Assembly (NCBI RefSeq): GCF_001423765.1
Contig: NZ_LMPG01000001.1
Coordinates: 68,073-132,072, forward strand
Length of the DNA: 64,000 nt
Direction: 5' to 3'
Source of the DNA: Sphingomonas sp. Leaf343
GTDB lineage: Bacteria; Pseudomonadota; Alphaproteobacteria; Sphingomonadales; Sphingomonadaceae
The notes beneath the pieces were generated by a model. That model made no database searches. It was not told where the DNA came from and saw only the letters and a program-made list of their open reading frames with translations. This document shows positions 1 through 8,499 of the stretch, one piece after another. The stretch's first letter is position 1; every line of letters starts with the position of its first letter. Made by a program: the position numbers and the translations under genes.

Positions 1-123
1 GGCAGTTACGTGTTCTCGCCGGCGCCGGAGACCGGCGGCTACACGCTGGCCCGCAACATGGTGACGCAGCCGACCGCGCGCGACGCGCTGCCGGCCAGCA
101 TCCTCAAGATGTGCGCGAAATGA
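1..123 (+). CDS. C-terminal 40 residues of an unidentified protein (partial)
   Basis: An open frame enters from the left edge and stops at TGA 121-123. Only the last 40 residues are visible, ending in ILKMCAK. No domain can be named from this tail. The stop overlaps the ATG of the next gene in an ATGA arrangement, so the two are probably translated from one message. Codon use is the same GC-rich pattern as the rest of the window. Confidence 0.55.
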   Translation, partial: GSYVFSPAPETGGYTLARNMVTQPTARDALPASILKMCAK

Positions 124-395
124 GCGCGGCTCCCCGCGACGCGATCCCGCTGGCCGAGGCGCTGGCGGAGGAGCTGGTGCTGGCATCGCGGATGCTCAAC
201 GACCTGGCCTATGATCTCGGCAGCGACGAGGGCACGCTCCGCCTGCACATGGCCAGCCTGCAAAAGGTCGACCACATCACGCAGATCCAGCTCGCGGTCG
301 CCGACCTGCTCCGCAACCGGGAGGAGACGGAGGCGTGCCTCGCCGGCGTCACGCTGGAGGGGATGGCGGACCGGCTGCGCGCGGCGATCCGTTAA
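120..395 (+). CDS. small helical protein of unknown function
   Basis: 91 residues, starting at ATG 120, which overlaps the upstream stop (ATGA). A second in-frame ATG at 111 is less attractive because it lies inside the preceding gene. The protein is predicted to be almost entirely helical and amphipathic, with no signal peptide or membrane segment; its middle reads LQKVDHITQIQLAVADLLR. I do not recognise the family. Translational coupling suggests it works with the truncated upstream protein. Its TAA stop (393-395) overlaps the stop of the convergent GH43 gene. Confidence 0.6.
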   Translation: MSAAPRDAIPLAEALAEELVLASRMLNDLAYDLGSDEGTLRLHMASLQKVDHITQIQLAVADLLRNREETEACLAGVTLEGMADRLRAAIR

Positions 396-2026
396 CGTGT
401 CGCCGCATAGGGGCCGATCAGCGTCCCAACGAAGCCACCCGCAGTCTTCGTGCTGAGGAACCGCGCATCGATATCGCGCGCCAGCGTGCGGAGGCCGGTT
501 CCGCCCCGATAGTCGAACGCCATCGTGCCGCCGGTCGCGCGGATCGTCAGCGTCACCGGTTCGCCGGCCGCGATCGGTGCGGAGGCGACCAGCGTCTCGC
601 GACCCTTGTCGGCGGTGTAGAGCGCCACGACCGGCTTGCCCGCGATCCGCGTGACGCCGAACACCAGATAATTCTCGTCGCTCTGCGTCGCGGCAAGACC
701 CGCGCGTTCGCCGTCCGTGTCGGGCGCGAAGCGGACCGACGTCGATACCGTCGCGATATGATGCTGCTGGCGGCGCGCCATGAAGGCGGGGGCGCTCGAC
801 AGGTCGCCGATGCGCGGGCCGGGCGCGAGGATCAGGTCGCCGTCCGCCACGCGGTACACGGGCCGCTTGGGCGTGCGGACGCCGATCCACTGCATTGCCA
901 ACCGGTCGCCGTCGAACTCGTCGGTGTAGGCGAAGTCGCCTGCGGTCGCGACCGCAGGCGAATGCGGCAGCTTGGGAGCCCCGGCGACGAACGGCACCGT
1001 CCGACCTTTGGGCAGGATGACCGGCCAGCCGTCCTTCCACGTCACCGGCAGCAGGAACGTCTCGCGGCCGATGTTGTAGTAATCGCCCTCATAGGGCCGC
1101 ACCGCGAGGAACGTCGCCCACCAGTCGCCATTCCGGGTCTGTACCAGCTCGGCGTGGCCGGCGGAGGTGATCGGATGCGGTCGCGCAGGGTCGAGGTCGC
1201 GCTGCGTCAGGATCGGATTGCCCGCATAGGCCAGATACGGACCGCGCAGCGCGCGTGACCGCAACACGACCTGCGAATGGTTGACGCTGGTGCCGCCCTC
1301 CGCCGCGGTCAGGTAATACCAGCCGTCCTTGTGGAAGATATGCGGCCCCTCGATCCAGACCGGTTTTTGGGTGATGTCGACGCCGCCATTGACCAGCTGA
1401 ATGCTGTCGCCGACCATCTTTCCGGCCCGCCTATCATATTCCTGCAACCAGATCGCGCGATGCCCGTCGTAGCGCGGCGTCTCGTTTGGTGCGCGGTTGT
1501 TGACGATGTACGCCCTGTCGCCTTCCCAATAGATCGATGGATCGATGCCCTCGAACGGCAACCAGATCGGGTTGGACCACGGACCCTTCGGGTCTTTTGC
1601 GGTGATGACGAAGTTGCCTTTGCACGCGACGCAGGTGTTGACGATGTAGAAGACGCCGTTGTGATACGAGATGTCGGGCGCGAACACCGCCTCCGACGTC
1701 CTGCGCCCGGTGAAGTCGAGCTGTTCGGGCCGGTCGATCGCGTTGCCGATCTGCGTCCAGTGGACGAGGTCCTCCGAGTGGAAGACCGGCAGGCCGGGAA
1801 AGTGCGCGAACGACGAATTGACGAGGTAGTAATCGTCGCCGACGCGCGTCACCGACGGATCCGGGTAATAGCCGGACAGGATCGGGTTGCGATACTCGCC
1901 CGGTGCTGTGGCGACCCGCTCCTCGCTCTGCCCCCGATAGGTGAAACGGCTGAACCGTGCCGGTTCGGACGCCGCCGCGGCCACGGCCACGCCGGCCAGC
2001 GCCAGAGCGAGGAATTTCAGCATCAT
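392..2026 (-). CDS. GH43 beta-xylosidase / alpha-L-arabinofuranosidase with C-terminal beta-sandwich domain
   Basis: 544 residues, secreted: an n-region MMLKF followed by an alanine-rich hydrophobic stretch to about residue 20. The five-bladed GH43 propeller carries the expected acids: general base Asp56 in YPDPS, pKa-modulating Asp162 in GIDPS and general acid Glu226 in EGPH. From about residue 350 a concanavalin-like domain typical of GH43 beta-xylosidases (GH43_C2/DUF1349 type) follows. The start overlaps the stop of the upstream GH9 gene (ATGA at 2023-2026); the next codon is also ATG. Family members remove xylose or arabinose from xylan- or arabinan-type chains; which one here cannot be told from sequence alone. 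The gene is intact and probably forms an operon with the GH9 gene. Confidence 0.88.
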   Translation of the reverse strand: MMLKFLALALAGVAVAAAASEPARFSRFTYRGQSEERVATAPGEYRNPILSGYYPDPSVTRVGDDYYLVNSSFAHFPGLPVFHSEDLVHWTQIGNAIDRPEQLDFTGRRTSEAVFAPDISYHNGVFYIVNTCVACKGNFVITAKDPKGPWSNPIWLPFEGIDPSIYWEGDRAYIVNNRAPNETPRYDGHRAIWLQEYDRRAGKMVGDSIQLVNGGVDITQKPVWIEGPHIFHKDGWYYLTAAEGGTSVNHSQVVLRSRALRGPYLAYAGNPILTQRDLDPARPHPITSAGHAELVQTRNGDWWATFLAVRPYEGDYYNIGRETFLLPVTWKDGWPVILPKGRTVPFVAGAPKLPHSPAVATAGDFAYTDEFDGDRLAMQWIGVRTPKRPVYRVADGDLILAPGPRIGDLSSAPAFMARRQQHHIATVSTSVRFAPDTDGERAGLAATQSDENYLVFGVTRIAGKPVVALYTADKGRETLVASAPIAAGEPVTLTIRATGGTMAFDYRGGTGLRTLARDIDARFLSTKTAGGFVGTLIGPYAATR

Positions 2027-4551
2027 TTCGCTCCCGCCAGATCCTGTGCGGCGTGCGCCAGTTCGATCCACATCGCGCCTTCTGGGATGACATACTCGTT
2101 CTCTCCCCAGAAGAACGGCCAATCCTCATGGTTTTCCGGGAAGTCGGGCTTGATGACCAGCACGCCCGGCACGACGCCGCCGGCGATGAACGAGAAATCG
2201 GCGCGGTTGTTGCCATAGGCGACTTCCTTCGACACCGTGCCGACGCCCGACACGAACGAGATGTCGGAGCCTGGATGATGACCGAGCAGAAACTCGATGC
2301 CGCGAAATACCGGCTCTGCGGGCATGATCTCCGGAAAGGCCTTGTGAAGCAGATACGCGTTGAGGGCGGTACCGAGCACGGTGCCGCTGCCTGCCCACCC
2401 GCCGGTCGTGATCGGTACGCCGAACGGATTGGCGGCCGCGCCCTTCTCGGTCGCGGCGGCATAGGCGCGGGCGGCGGGGATCATCCCCTGACGATAGCTG
2501 GCGGGCATCGCCGGGATCACCGCGACCGCATCGCGCAGGTGGAGGCCGAATTTCGCTTCGATCGTCGGCCATAGCGACTGGACGGCGGCGGCATATCGCG
2601 GATCCCGCGTGGTCCGCAGCAATTCCACCGCCGCGGCGAAGCGTTCGGAGTCGAGCGGCCCGCCGGTCGTGTTGCCGTGGCTGAACAGGTCGGGCGCGTG
2701 GCCCTGCTCTTCCGCCCAGATTTTCGTCGCGATGCCCAGCGCCTTTTTCGACAACGCCGGGTCCATCTCTGCCAGCGCGCGCGATGTGGCGGCCAAGGCC
2801 GCGATCGAGCCATAGTTGAGCGCCGACGCCTTGCTGGTGAAGGCCCAGCGGTCGTCGGGCGTCCCGCTGCGTCCGTTCTTCTCCTCGCCGATCTTCAGCG
2901 ACGGGTCGTAGATCAGGCCATCGGTCTTGGTCGAGGCGTCGCCGAGATGCGTATATTGCGCAACGTCGGGCTCGACGATGCCGTGGATCGCATGGCCCAC
3001 CGCATCAAACTGCGCGATCAGTTGCAGCGCGCCGTGGCGGATCTGCTGGAGCAGGTCGGGCGTGCCGTCCGGCACGTGCATCTCGGTGCGGCGGCGCGTC
3101 CAGTCGACGCTGGTGGTATCCCGCGTCGGCCGCCACCGCTCCCATGTGTCGACCAGCGAGCGGACGACCTGATATTGCGACTGGGTGCGAATGTCGAAGT
3201 CGCCCGCATCGAACCAGCCGCCGATCGCGAGGCCGGGAATATGCTCGCCGGGCTTGAAGCGCGTGTCGGTGGTCGGCCCCTGCCGGTAGAGATCGATATG
3301 CTCGTGATCGACGGGGGCCTGCCGCGCGTCGTCCTTATGTGCGTCGCCGTGCCAGACGCGGTAGCCCTCGTTGACGAACATGTGGTCCATCGCGACCGGA
3401 AAATACACGTCGAGCGTCGGGTGCCACGCGCCTGCATAGGCATCGGCGGCGATGCGGAACGGGGCGGTGCGGGTCGGTCCATATTCCAGCACGTACAGGC
3501 CGGGATCGCGTACCGCGCTGAAATCGAGCTGGAGATAGCTGTAGCGGAGGTAATCGCCCCAGCGTTTGGCGGGCGGGGTGCGGACCGGCGTCATCCGACC
3601 GTCGTCACCGATGCGCAGCAGGCGTGCGGGCAGCGCGCGGCGGTCACTGCGGTCGAGTTCGATCGTCGCGATCTTGCGCGCGTTCGGTGTGTAGCCGAGT
3701 TGCGAATGCGCGATCACCGGCGGACGCAGCCAGCCGGGAACGCTGTTGGGTTGGATCGTCCATTCCAGCACCGTGCCGGTGCGGCCGGCGGGCAGCAGCG
3801 AACGCAGCACGAACCAGCCGTTCTGCGCCTGATTGCGGCCGTCGAACAATTGCACCGGTGCGGTAGAGCTGATCGTCACGCGCCGCGCCGGGTCCTCGGG
3901 TGCCAGCACGAAGCGGTTGCCCTGCGCGATCGGTGTCGGCTCCGCGCCGGGACCCTCGTTGCGGCCGCTGGCGGCGTTGCGGTCCGGCGTCGCCGTCATC
4001 GCGTCGGCGGGATAGAGCGGGAAGGTGCCGGTACGGCCATCGGCCATATAGCTGTGGTGGAAATAGGCGGTCGGCAGGAATTCAAGGTTGAAGCCGGCCT
4101 TGCCCGCTAGCGCGGCGGGCACGGGCGTGTCGAGGATCACCGTCACGGCGACCGCCCCGCCGCGCCGTTCGGAGCGGATGCGATAGCGCCAGTTATGGTC
4201 GGGATATTCGAGCGTGACCGTGATCGTGCCGGTCGCGGCATCGACCTTGCGGTCGATCAGCCGCCCGGTCGCGTCCCACTGACCCGGTGTCGAGGACAGG
4301 CGGATATCGCCGTTGGTGGCGATGCGCGTGCCCTGCTGGATGATCTCGACACCAGAGATCTTCGCGTCCGCGAACAGGCCGTCATACCAGTTCGAGAAGA
4401 CGAGGACGTTTGCGGCTGGAACTTCGTAATAGCCTGCCGCGCCCAGCGACATCGCCGGAACCGCCCGCGATGTCACGGTCTGCGCCTCTACATTGCTCGT
4501 GCCGGCCAGCAGCAGCGCCAGTACGCCGCATGCGATCTTCCCCGCCATCAT
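2023..4551 (-). CDS. GH9 family glycoside hydrolase (endoglucanase-like), secreted
   Basis: About 842 residues with a signal peptide ending near VEAQ (residue 24). There is a long N-terminal beta-rich region, then an Ig-like CelD_N-type domain (about 280-370), then the (alpha/alpha)6 catalytic domain. The GH9 nucleophile-water motif DAGD is at about 445-448 (GGWFDAGDFD), and the proton donor Glu near 817 lies in GENEYVI. The conserved histidine-arginine motif of classical cellulases is replaced by GNNR, so substrate preference may differ from cellulose; mixed-linkage glucan or xyloglucan are possible. Two adjacent ATGs, 4551 and 4548, follow the ribosome site AGGGAGAGG; the second has better spacing. 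It is the first gene of a two-gene operon with the GH43 at 392. Confidence 0.87.
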   Translation of the reverse strand: MMAGKIACGVLALLLAGTSNVEAQTVTSRAVPAMSLGAAGYYEVPAANVLVFSNWYDGLFADAKISGVEIIQQGTRIATNGDIRLSSTPGQWDATGRLIDRKVDAATGTITVTLEYPDHNWRYRIRSERRGGAVAVTVILDTPVPAALAGKAGFNLEFLPTAYFHHSYMADGRTGTFPLYPADAMTATPDRNAASGRNEGPGAEPTPIAQGNRFVLAPEDPARRVTISSTAPVQLFDGRNQAQNGWFVLRSLLPAGRTGTVLEWTIQPNSVPGWLRPPVIAHSQLGYTPNARKIATIELDRSDRRALPARLLRIGDDGRMTPVRTPPAKRWGDYLRYSYLQLDFSAVRDPGLYVLEYGPTRTAPFRIAADAYAGAWHPTLDVYFPVAMDHMFVNEGYRVWHGDAHKDDARQAPVDHEHIDLYRQGPTTDTRFKPGEHIPGLAIGGWFDAGDFDIRTQSQYQVVRSLVDTWERWRPTRDTTSVDWTRRRTEMHVPDGTPDLLQQIRHGALQLIAQFDAVGHAIHGIVEPDVAQYTHLGDASTKTDGLIYDPSLKIGEEKNGRSGTPDDRWAFTSKASALNYGSIAALAATSRALAEMDPALSKKALGIATKIWAEEQGHAPDLFSHGNTTGGPLDSERFAAAVELLRTTRDPRYAAAVQSLWPTIEAKFGLHLRDAVAVIPAMPASYRQGMIPAARAYAAATEKGAAANPFGVPITTGGWAGSGTVLGTALNAYLLHKAFPEIMPAEPVFRGIEFLLGHHPGSDISFVSGVGTVSKEVAYGNNRADFSFIAGGVVPGVLVIKPDFPENHEDWPFFWGENEYVIPEGAMWIELAHAAQDLAGAK

Positions 4552-4570
4552 CCTCTCCCTGTAACGCTCT

Positions 4571-4622
4571 ATGCGCCTGTTTCGATAGGGTTATACCGCT
4601 AACATTAATGAGCGCCAGAGGC
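4571..4622 (-). promoter_or_regulatory. candidate promoter and LacI-like operator ahead of the GH9-GH43 operon
   Basis: On the minus strand a -10-like TATAAC (complement of 4590-4595) lies 17 bases from a weak CTGGCG -35. An imperfect palindrome with GTTA/TAAC arms (plus-strand 4590-4603) overlaps this -10. Its half CGCTAACA matches one half of the published Xanthomonas xyl-box, a LacI-family operator. Such an overlap would suit repression without substrate. This is inference from motif resemblance only. Confidence 0.35.
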
Positions 4623-4652
4623 ATCCGGCCGACTAGTGGTACCGATATCAGC

Positions 4653-5816
4653 CTATCTAGGGATGGTCAGCGAAAAGGTCGTCGGCATCCCCGCGTCCAG
4701 GCTCAACTCTCCACCATGCGCCTGTGCGATCTGGCGCGCGGCGGCGAGGCCGATGCCGTTGCCTTCGGCCTTGGTGGTGAAGAAGGGCAGGAAGATCGAG
4801 GCGCGGTCCGCCGGGGCGACGCCGCCACCGTCATCCCGGATCGCGAAGACGAGGCGGGCGGCCGTCGTGGTCACGCCGAGCCGGACGACGGGGTGCGGAC
4901 CGACGGCGATACCCGCCTCGGCCCCGTTTCGAAGCAGCGCGAGCAGCGCCTGCGTGATCTGGCCACGATCGATCGCGGCGACGATCTCGCCCGGATCGTC
5001 GACCGCCAGACGGACATGATGCCGCCACTCGCTCTCGAACAATCGGGCGCAATCGGCGAGCAGGTCGGCGAGTCGGACCGGCTCCACGGTCGGTTCGGGC
5101 AGACGGGCGACCTGACGATAAGCCTCGGTGAAGCGTTGCAGGCCGTCGGTGCGGCGGGCCAGCGTACCCAGAATGTCCGGCAACAGCCGGTCGCGCCGCT
5201 CGGCCGGGGCATCGAGCACGTCCAGCGCGCTTTCCGCAAGCGAGGTGATCGGGGCGAGCGCGTTCATGACCTCGTGGCCCAGGACGCGCAGCAGTTCGCG
5301 GGTGGCGCGTGCTTCGGCGGCATGTTCCTCCGGCTCGACATCGACCAGCGCCACGAGGGTGCGGGGCATGCCCGGCGCATCCACGACGGCACGATCGATC
5401 CGCCAGCTCCTGCCGCCGTGACGCAGGCGTGCGGCATCCGGCGACAGCAACGCGACCGGGGCCGGCAGCACCCGATCGTCGGTGGCGAACAGTCGTCGTG
5501 CCGCACGGTTGAGGGCGCGGACCTGCCCGCCTTCGATCGCCAGCAACGCGCCGGGAGCCTGATCGAGCAGGACCCGGAGCATGATGCGTTCGTCGTCGGG
5601 CTGTTCGGCGTTCGCAGGGCGCTCCTGGCTGTCTGCCCGCGCGACCGCCACGGCCAGCAGCGCGCCCAGCCAAAGGACGACCAGCACCGCGACGGCGATG
5701 GTGCCCCAGAAGCGATGGTCGAACGCCCGGACGATCGTACCGCCGGCCGCGGCGAGGCCGATCGCCATGGCGATCATGCCGATGCCGCGGATGTAGCCTG
5801 GACGGCGTGACGCCAT
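4653..5816 (-). CDS. sensor histidine kinase, NtrY-like
   Basis: 387 residues. Two membrane segments near the N-terminus (about 11-30 and 38-59) are separated by a very short loop, so there is almost no periplasmic sensor. A PAS-like region follows (about 80-165), then the H-box with His181 (GHEVMNALAPI). The ATP-binding domain has an N box (LLRNGAEAG), a G1 box (DDGGG) and an F/G2 region (FFTTKAEGNGIGLA). It would phosphorylate the response regulator encoded 27 bases upstream in the same operon. The short loop suggests it senses membrane state or a neighbouring protein rather than a soluble ligand. The divergent efflux operon is the likely target of the pair. Confidence 0.88.
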   Translation of the reverse strand: MASRRPGYIRGIGMIAMAIGLAAAGGTIVRAFDHRFWGTIAVAVLVVLWLGALLAVAVARADSQERPANAEQPDDERIMLRVLLDQAPGALLAIEGGQVRALNRAARRLFATDDRVLPAPVALLSPDAARLRHGGRSWRIDRAVVDAPGMPRTLVALVDVEPEEHAAEARATRELLRVLGHEVMNALAPITSLAESALDVLDAPAERRDRLLPDILGTLARRTDGLQRFTEAYRQVARLPEPTVEPVRLADLLADCARLFESEWRHHVRLAVDDPGEIVAAIDRGQITQALLALLRNGAEAGIAVGPHPVVRLGVTTTAARLVFAIRDDGGGVAPADRASIFLPFFTTKAEGNGIGLAAARQIAQAHGGELSLDAGMPTTFSLTIPR

Positions 5817-5843
5817 CAGTGCGTCCCGCGCGTCATGGCCGCA

Positions 5844-7157
5844 TTACAACCCATGCCGCGTCATCCGGCGGTACAGCGCCTGACGGCTCAGCCCCAGCGC
5901 AGCGGCGGCGTGGGAAACATTATGGTGGTGGTGGCGCAGGGCAGCCTCGATCATCACCCGCTCCGACTGTTCGAGCGACACGTCGAGCGGCGGCGTGGCG
6001 TTGGCGGCCGGCGACACCGCCTCCACCAGTCGTGGTGCCAGTGCGGCGGCATCGACGACGCCGTCCTGATCCAGCAGCACCGCACGCTCGATCGCCTGCG
6101 CCAGTCCGCGCACCTCGTCCGGCCAGTGGCGCGCGAGAATCAACGCCTCGGCGGAGGCGGTGAAGGGCGGCACCGCACGACCGTGACGGGTCGCTGCCAA
6201 TGCCGCGAAGTGGCGCGCGAGCAGCAACGCGTCGGCCTGTCGCTCGATCAGGCGCGGGACGGTGAGTTCCACGGTACCGAGCCGTGCCCGCAGGCGTGGC
6301 GACAGGCCGGCCGTATCGTCCACGATCGCGACGGTCCTCACCGTCGCGGGCAGGCGGTCGAGCAGGCGTGCCTGCTGGATATCGTCCAGCCGTTCCGGGT
6401 GGCGCAGGATCAGCGTACCGCCGACGGCGTCGATCCGCTCCCATGCCGCCGCATCGCGCACGTCGACCGTCACCGCGTCGCGATCGGCATGCGGCGATCC
6501 GTCGTGCAATGCGGCGGCGACAAGGCTGCGCCCGGAGCCGGACGCTCCCCTGACGATCACGCTGGCGGGACTGGGTGCAACCCGGCGGATCAGGTCGCGC
6601 AGGCCCGTCATCGCGGGCGAGTCGCCGAGCAATCGGTGCAGGCCGCTGGCACGGTCGGTCGAGGACCCCAAAACGGGTATCGTCGCGACAGGACGGCGTC
6701 GCTTGCCGATCGCGGCGTCGACCCGCGCGATCAGGTCCGCGTTGCGCCACGGCTTCATCACGAAGTCCGACGCGCCGGCCTGCATCGCCGCGACCGCGAT
6801 GCGGATGCCGCTGTGCGCGGTGATGACGACGATCGCGGCGGTCGGATCGTCGGCGACGATCCGCGCGAGACAGGCGAACCCTTCCTCGCCGCTGGTCTGC
6901 CCCTGCGTGAAGTTCAGGTCGAGCAGGATCGCATCGTAGCGGTGCTGCGCGAGCAGGGAGAACGCCTCTGGCGGCGCGACGGCGGTGTCGACCCGGTGGC
7001 CGGCGCAGTCGAAGGCCAGGGTGACCGCCTGCGCGATCTGACGATTGTCGTCGACGAGCAGGATCCGGTGTCCGCTTGACGCGTCGTGCGGTGTCCGATC
7101 GCGGACACCCTGTCCGGCGGCGGACGATGTGCCCTCCAGAGGATCTTGCTTAGTCAT
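5844..7157 (-). CDS. NtrC-family response regulator with degenerate ATPase domain
   Basis: 437 residues from ATG 7157. The receiver domain (about 30-145) has acidic pocket Asp36/Asp37, phospho-acceptor Asp80 (ILLDLNF) and Lys135. The AAA+-like domain that follows is degenerate: Walker A reads GASGSGRS with Arg for Lys (about 204-211) and there is no GAFTGA loop. It is therefore unlikely to activate sigma-54 and probably acts as a sigma-70 activator or a repressor. A Fis-type helix-turn-helix closes the protein (NVSHAAAALGLSRQALYRR). Its frame is open upstream to 7562, but that part is antisense to the adaptor gene. It is divergent from the efflux operon and probably regulates it. Confidence 0.87.
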   Translation of the reverse strand: MTKQDPLEGTSSAAGQGVRDRTPHDASSGHRILLVDDNRQIAQAVTLAFDCAGHRVDTAVAPPEAFSLLAQHRYDAILLDLNFTQGQTSGEEGFACLARIVADDPTAAIVVITAHSGIRIAVAAMQAGASDFVMKPWRNADLIARVDAAIGKRRRPVATIPVLGSSTDRASGLHRLLGDSPAMTGLRDLIRRVAPSPASVIVRGASGSGRSLVAAALHDGSPHADRDAVTVDVRDAAAWERIDAVGGTLILRHPERLDDIQQARLLDRLPATVRTVAIVDDTAGLSPRLRARLGTVELTVPRLIERQADALLLARHFAALAATRHGRAVPPFTASAEALILARHWPDEVRGLAQAIERAVLLDQDGVVDAAALAPRLVEAVSPAANATPPLDVSLEQSERVMIEAALRHHHHNVSHAAAALGLSRQALYRRMTRHGL

Positions 7158-7207
7158 TGAATTTACGTGCTTTCGGCATTTCCGGATTCCTGCGCGACAC
7201 TGTCCGC
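7067..7207. promoter_or_regulatory. cluster of TGTCCG/CGGACA half-sites between regulator and efflux operon
   Basis: A perfect 8-base inverted repeat, GGTGTCCG-ATCG-CGGACACC, occupies 7090-7109. A second, overlapping one, CGGACA-CCC-TGTCCG, occupies 7102-7116. A single half-site GGTGTCCGC lies at 7067-7075, and a near-palindrome GCGACAC-TGTCCGC at 7194-7207 lies next to the first ATG of the adaptor gene. The first three fall inside the poorly conserved N-terminal codons of the regulator. Repeated half-sites around a divergent start are what an autoregulating response regulator would need. Binding is inferred. Confidence 0.4.
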
Positions 7208-8488
7208 ATGATGACCGAACCGAACATACACGCAAACCTTTCTCCCGGCGCGGGAATGGACCGGCAGGTCGCGAAAAAGCCGCGACCGTGGTGGCGGTCG
7301 CGGGCGGCGTTGATCGCTGTGGCAGCCGTGCTGGTCGCGGTGGCGGTGTGGCGCTTCCTGCCCGCCTCCGGATCGACCGACATCGCGTCGGCGGATGTCG
7401 AGACCGGGCTGGTCGGACGCGCGCCGTTCGCCGACTATCTGCCGGTGCGCGCGACCGTCGCGCCAAAGGTGACGACCCTTGTCGGCGTGCTGTCGGGCGG
7501 TCAGGTCGAGAGCCTGCTGGTGCAGGACGGTGCGATGGTCGCGGCGGGTCAGCCGCTCGCACGGCTCGCCAACCCGGAACTGCGGCTGGAGGTGCTGACG
7601 CGCGAGGCGCAGATCGCCGGGCAGCTGGGCGACGTGTCCGGACAGGATCTGGGGATCGAGCGCAACCGGCTGGATCGCGCCAGCCAGATCGCGCAGGCGA
7701 ACTACGACCTCATCAAGGCTCGGCGCGAGCTCGGCATTCGCCAGCAACTGCACGACAAGGGTTTCGTGTCGGACGCGGGCGTAAAGAGCTTCGCCGAAGA
7801 GGCCGCCTATCAGGAGAAGCGGCTGGCGCAGTTGCAGTCGGGCGGCGCGACCGAGGCGCGGATCACCGCGTTGCAGGAATCGCGGCTGGCGGACACGCGC
7901 AACCGTTTGTCCGGCAACCTGACGGCGGTGCGCGCGGGTCTCGACGCGCTGGTCGTGCGCGCGCCCACCGGCGGCCGGCTGACCAATTTCGCGATCCAGC
8001 CTGGCCAGACGCTGAAGCCGGGTGATCCCGCCGGACAGGTCGACAGCGAAGGCGCGTGGAAGCTGGAGGCGGATGTCGACGAATTCTACCTCGGCCGCGT
8101 CGCGGTCGGGCAGAAGGGTACGGCGAACGACGCGCGGCTGACCGTCAGCAAGGTCCTGCCCACGGTCAAGGACGGCCGGTTCCGCGTCGAGCTTATCTTC
8201 GACCGGGCACCGGACGGGCTCAACCGCGGCCAGACGCTCGACGTTCGCGTCACGCTGGGCAGCACCGCGCCGGCGCTGGTCGTGCAGGTCGGCGGCTGGG
8301 TCGACGCTGGCGGCGGATCGTCGGTCTTCGTCCTCGACGGCGACGGCGCGCATGCCCGCCGCCGAACCATCAGGATCGGCCGCCGCAATCCCGAGCAGGT
8401 CGAAATCCTGTCCGGCCTCGAACCCGGCGAACGCATCGTCACCAGCAACACGTCGGCCGTGAAGGGCGACATCCTCAACATCCGCTGA
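7208..8488 (+). CDS. HlyD/MacA-type periplasmic adaptor of an ABC efflux system
   Basis: About 426 residues from ATG 7208 (an ATG follows at 7211, and ATG 7256 is an alternative that would leave more promoter space). A single membrane anchor (about 35-52) is followed by a biotinyl-lipoyl-like half, a coiled-coil hairpin (about 130-245), the second lipoyl half (VVRAPTGGRL) and beta-barrel and membrane-proximal domains. It would bridge the inner-membrane ABC permease and the TolC-like channel encoded in the same operon. The ATPase gene starts 11 bases downstream. The start lies only 50 bases from the divergent response regulator. Substrate is unknown; relatives export macrolides, peptides or lipids. 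Confidence 0.87.
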   Translation: MMTEPNIHANLSPGAGMDRQVAKKPRPWWRSRAALIAVAAVLVAVAVWRFLPASGSTDIASADVETGLVGRAPFADYLPVRATVAPKVTTLVGVLSGGQVESLLVQDGAMVAAGQPLARLANPELRLEVLTREAQIAGQLGDVSGQDLGIERNRLDRASQIAQANYDLIKARRELGIRQQLHDKGFVSDAGVKSFAEEAAYQEKRLAQLQSGGATEARITALQESRLADTRNRLSGNLTAVRAGLDALVVRAPTGGRLTNFAIQPGQTLKPGDPAGQVDSEGAWKLEADVDEFYLGRVAVGQKGTANDARLTVSKVLPTVKDGRFRVELIFDRAPDGLNRGQTLDVRVTLGSTAPALVVQVGGWVDAGGGSSVFVLDGDGAHARRRTIRIGRRNPEQVEILSGLEPGERIVTSNTSAVKGDILNIR

Positions 8489-8499
8489 AAGGCCCCGTC

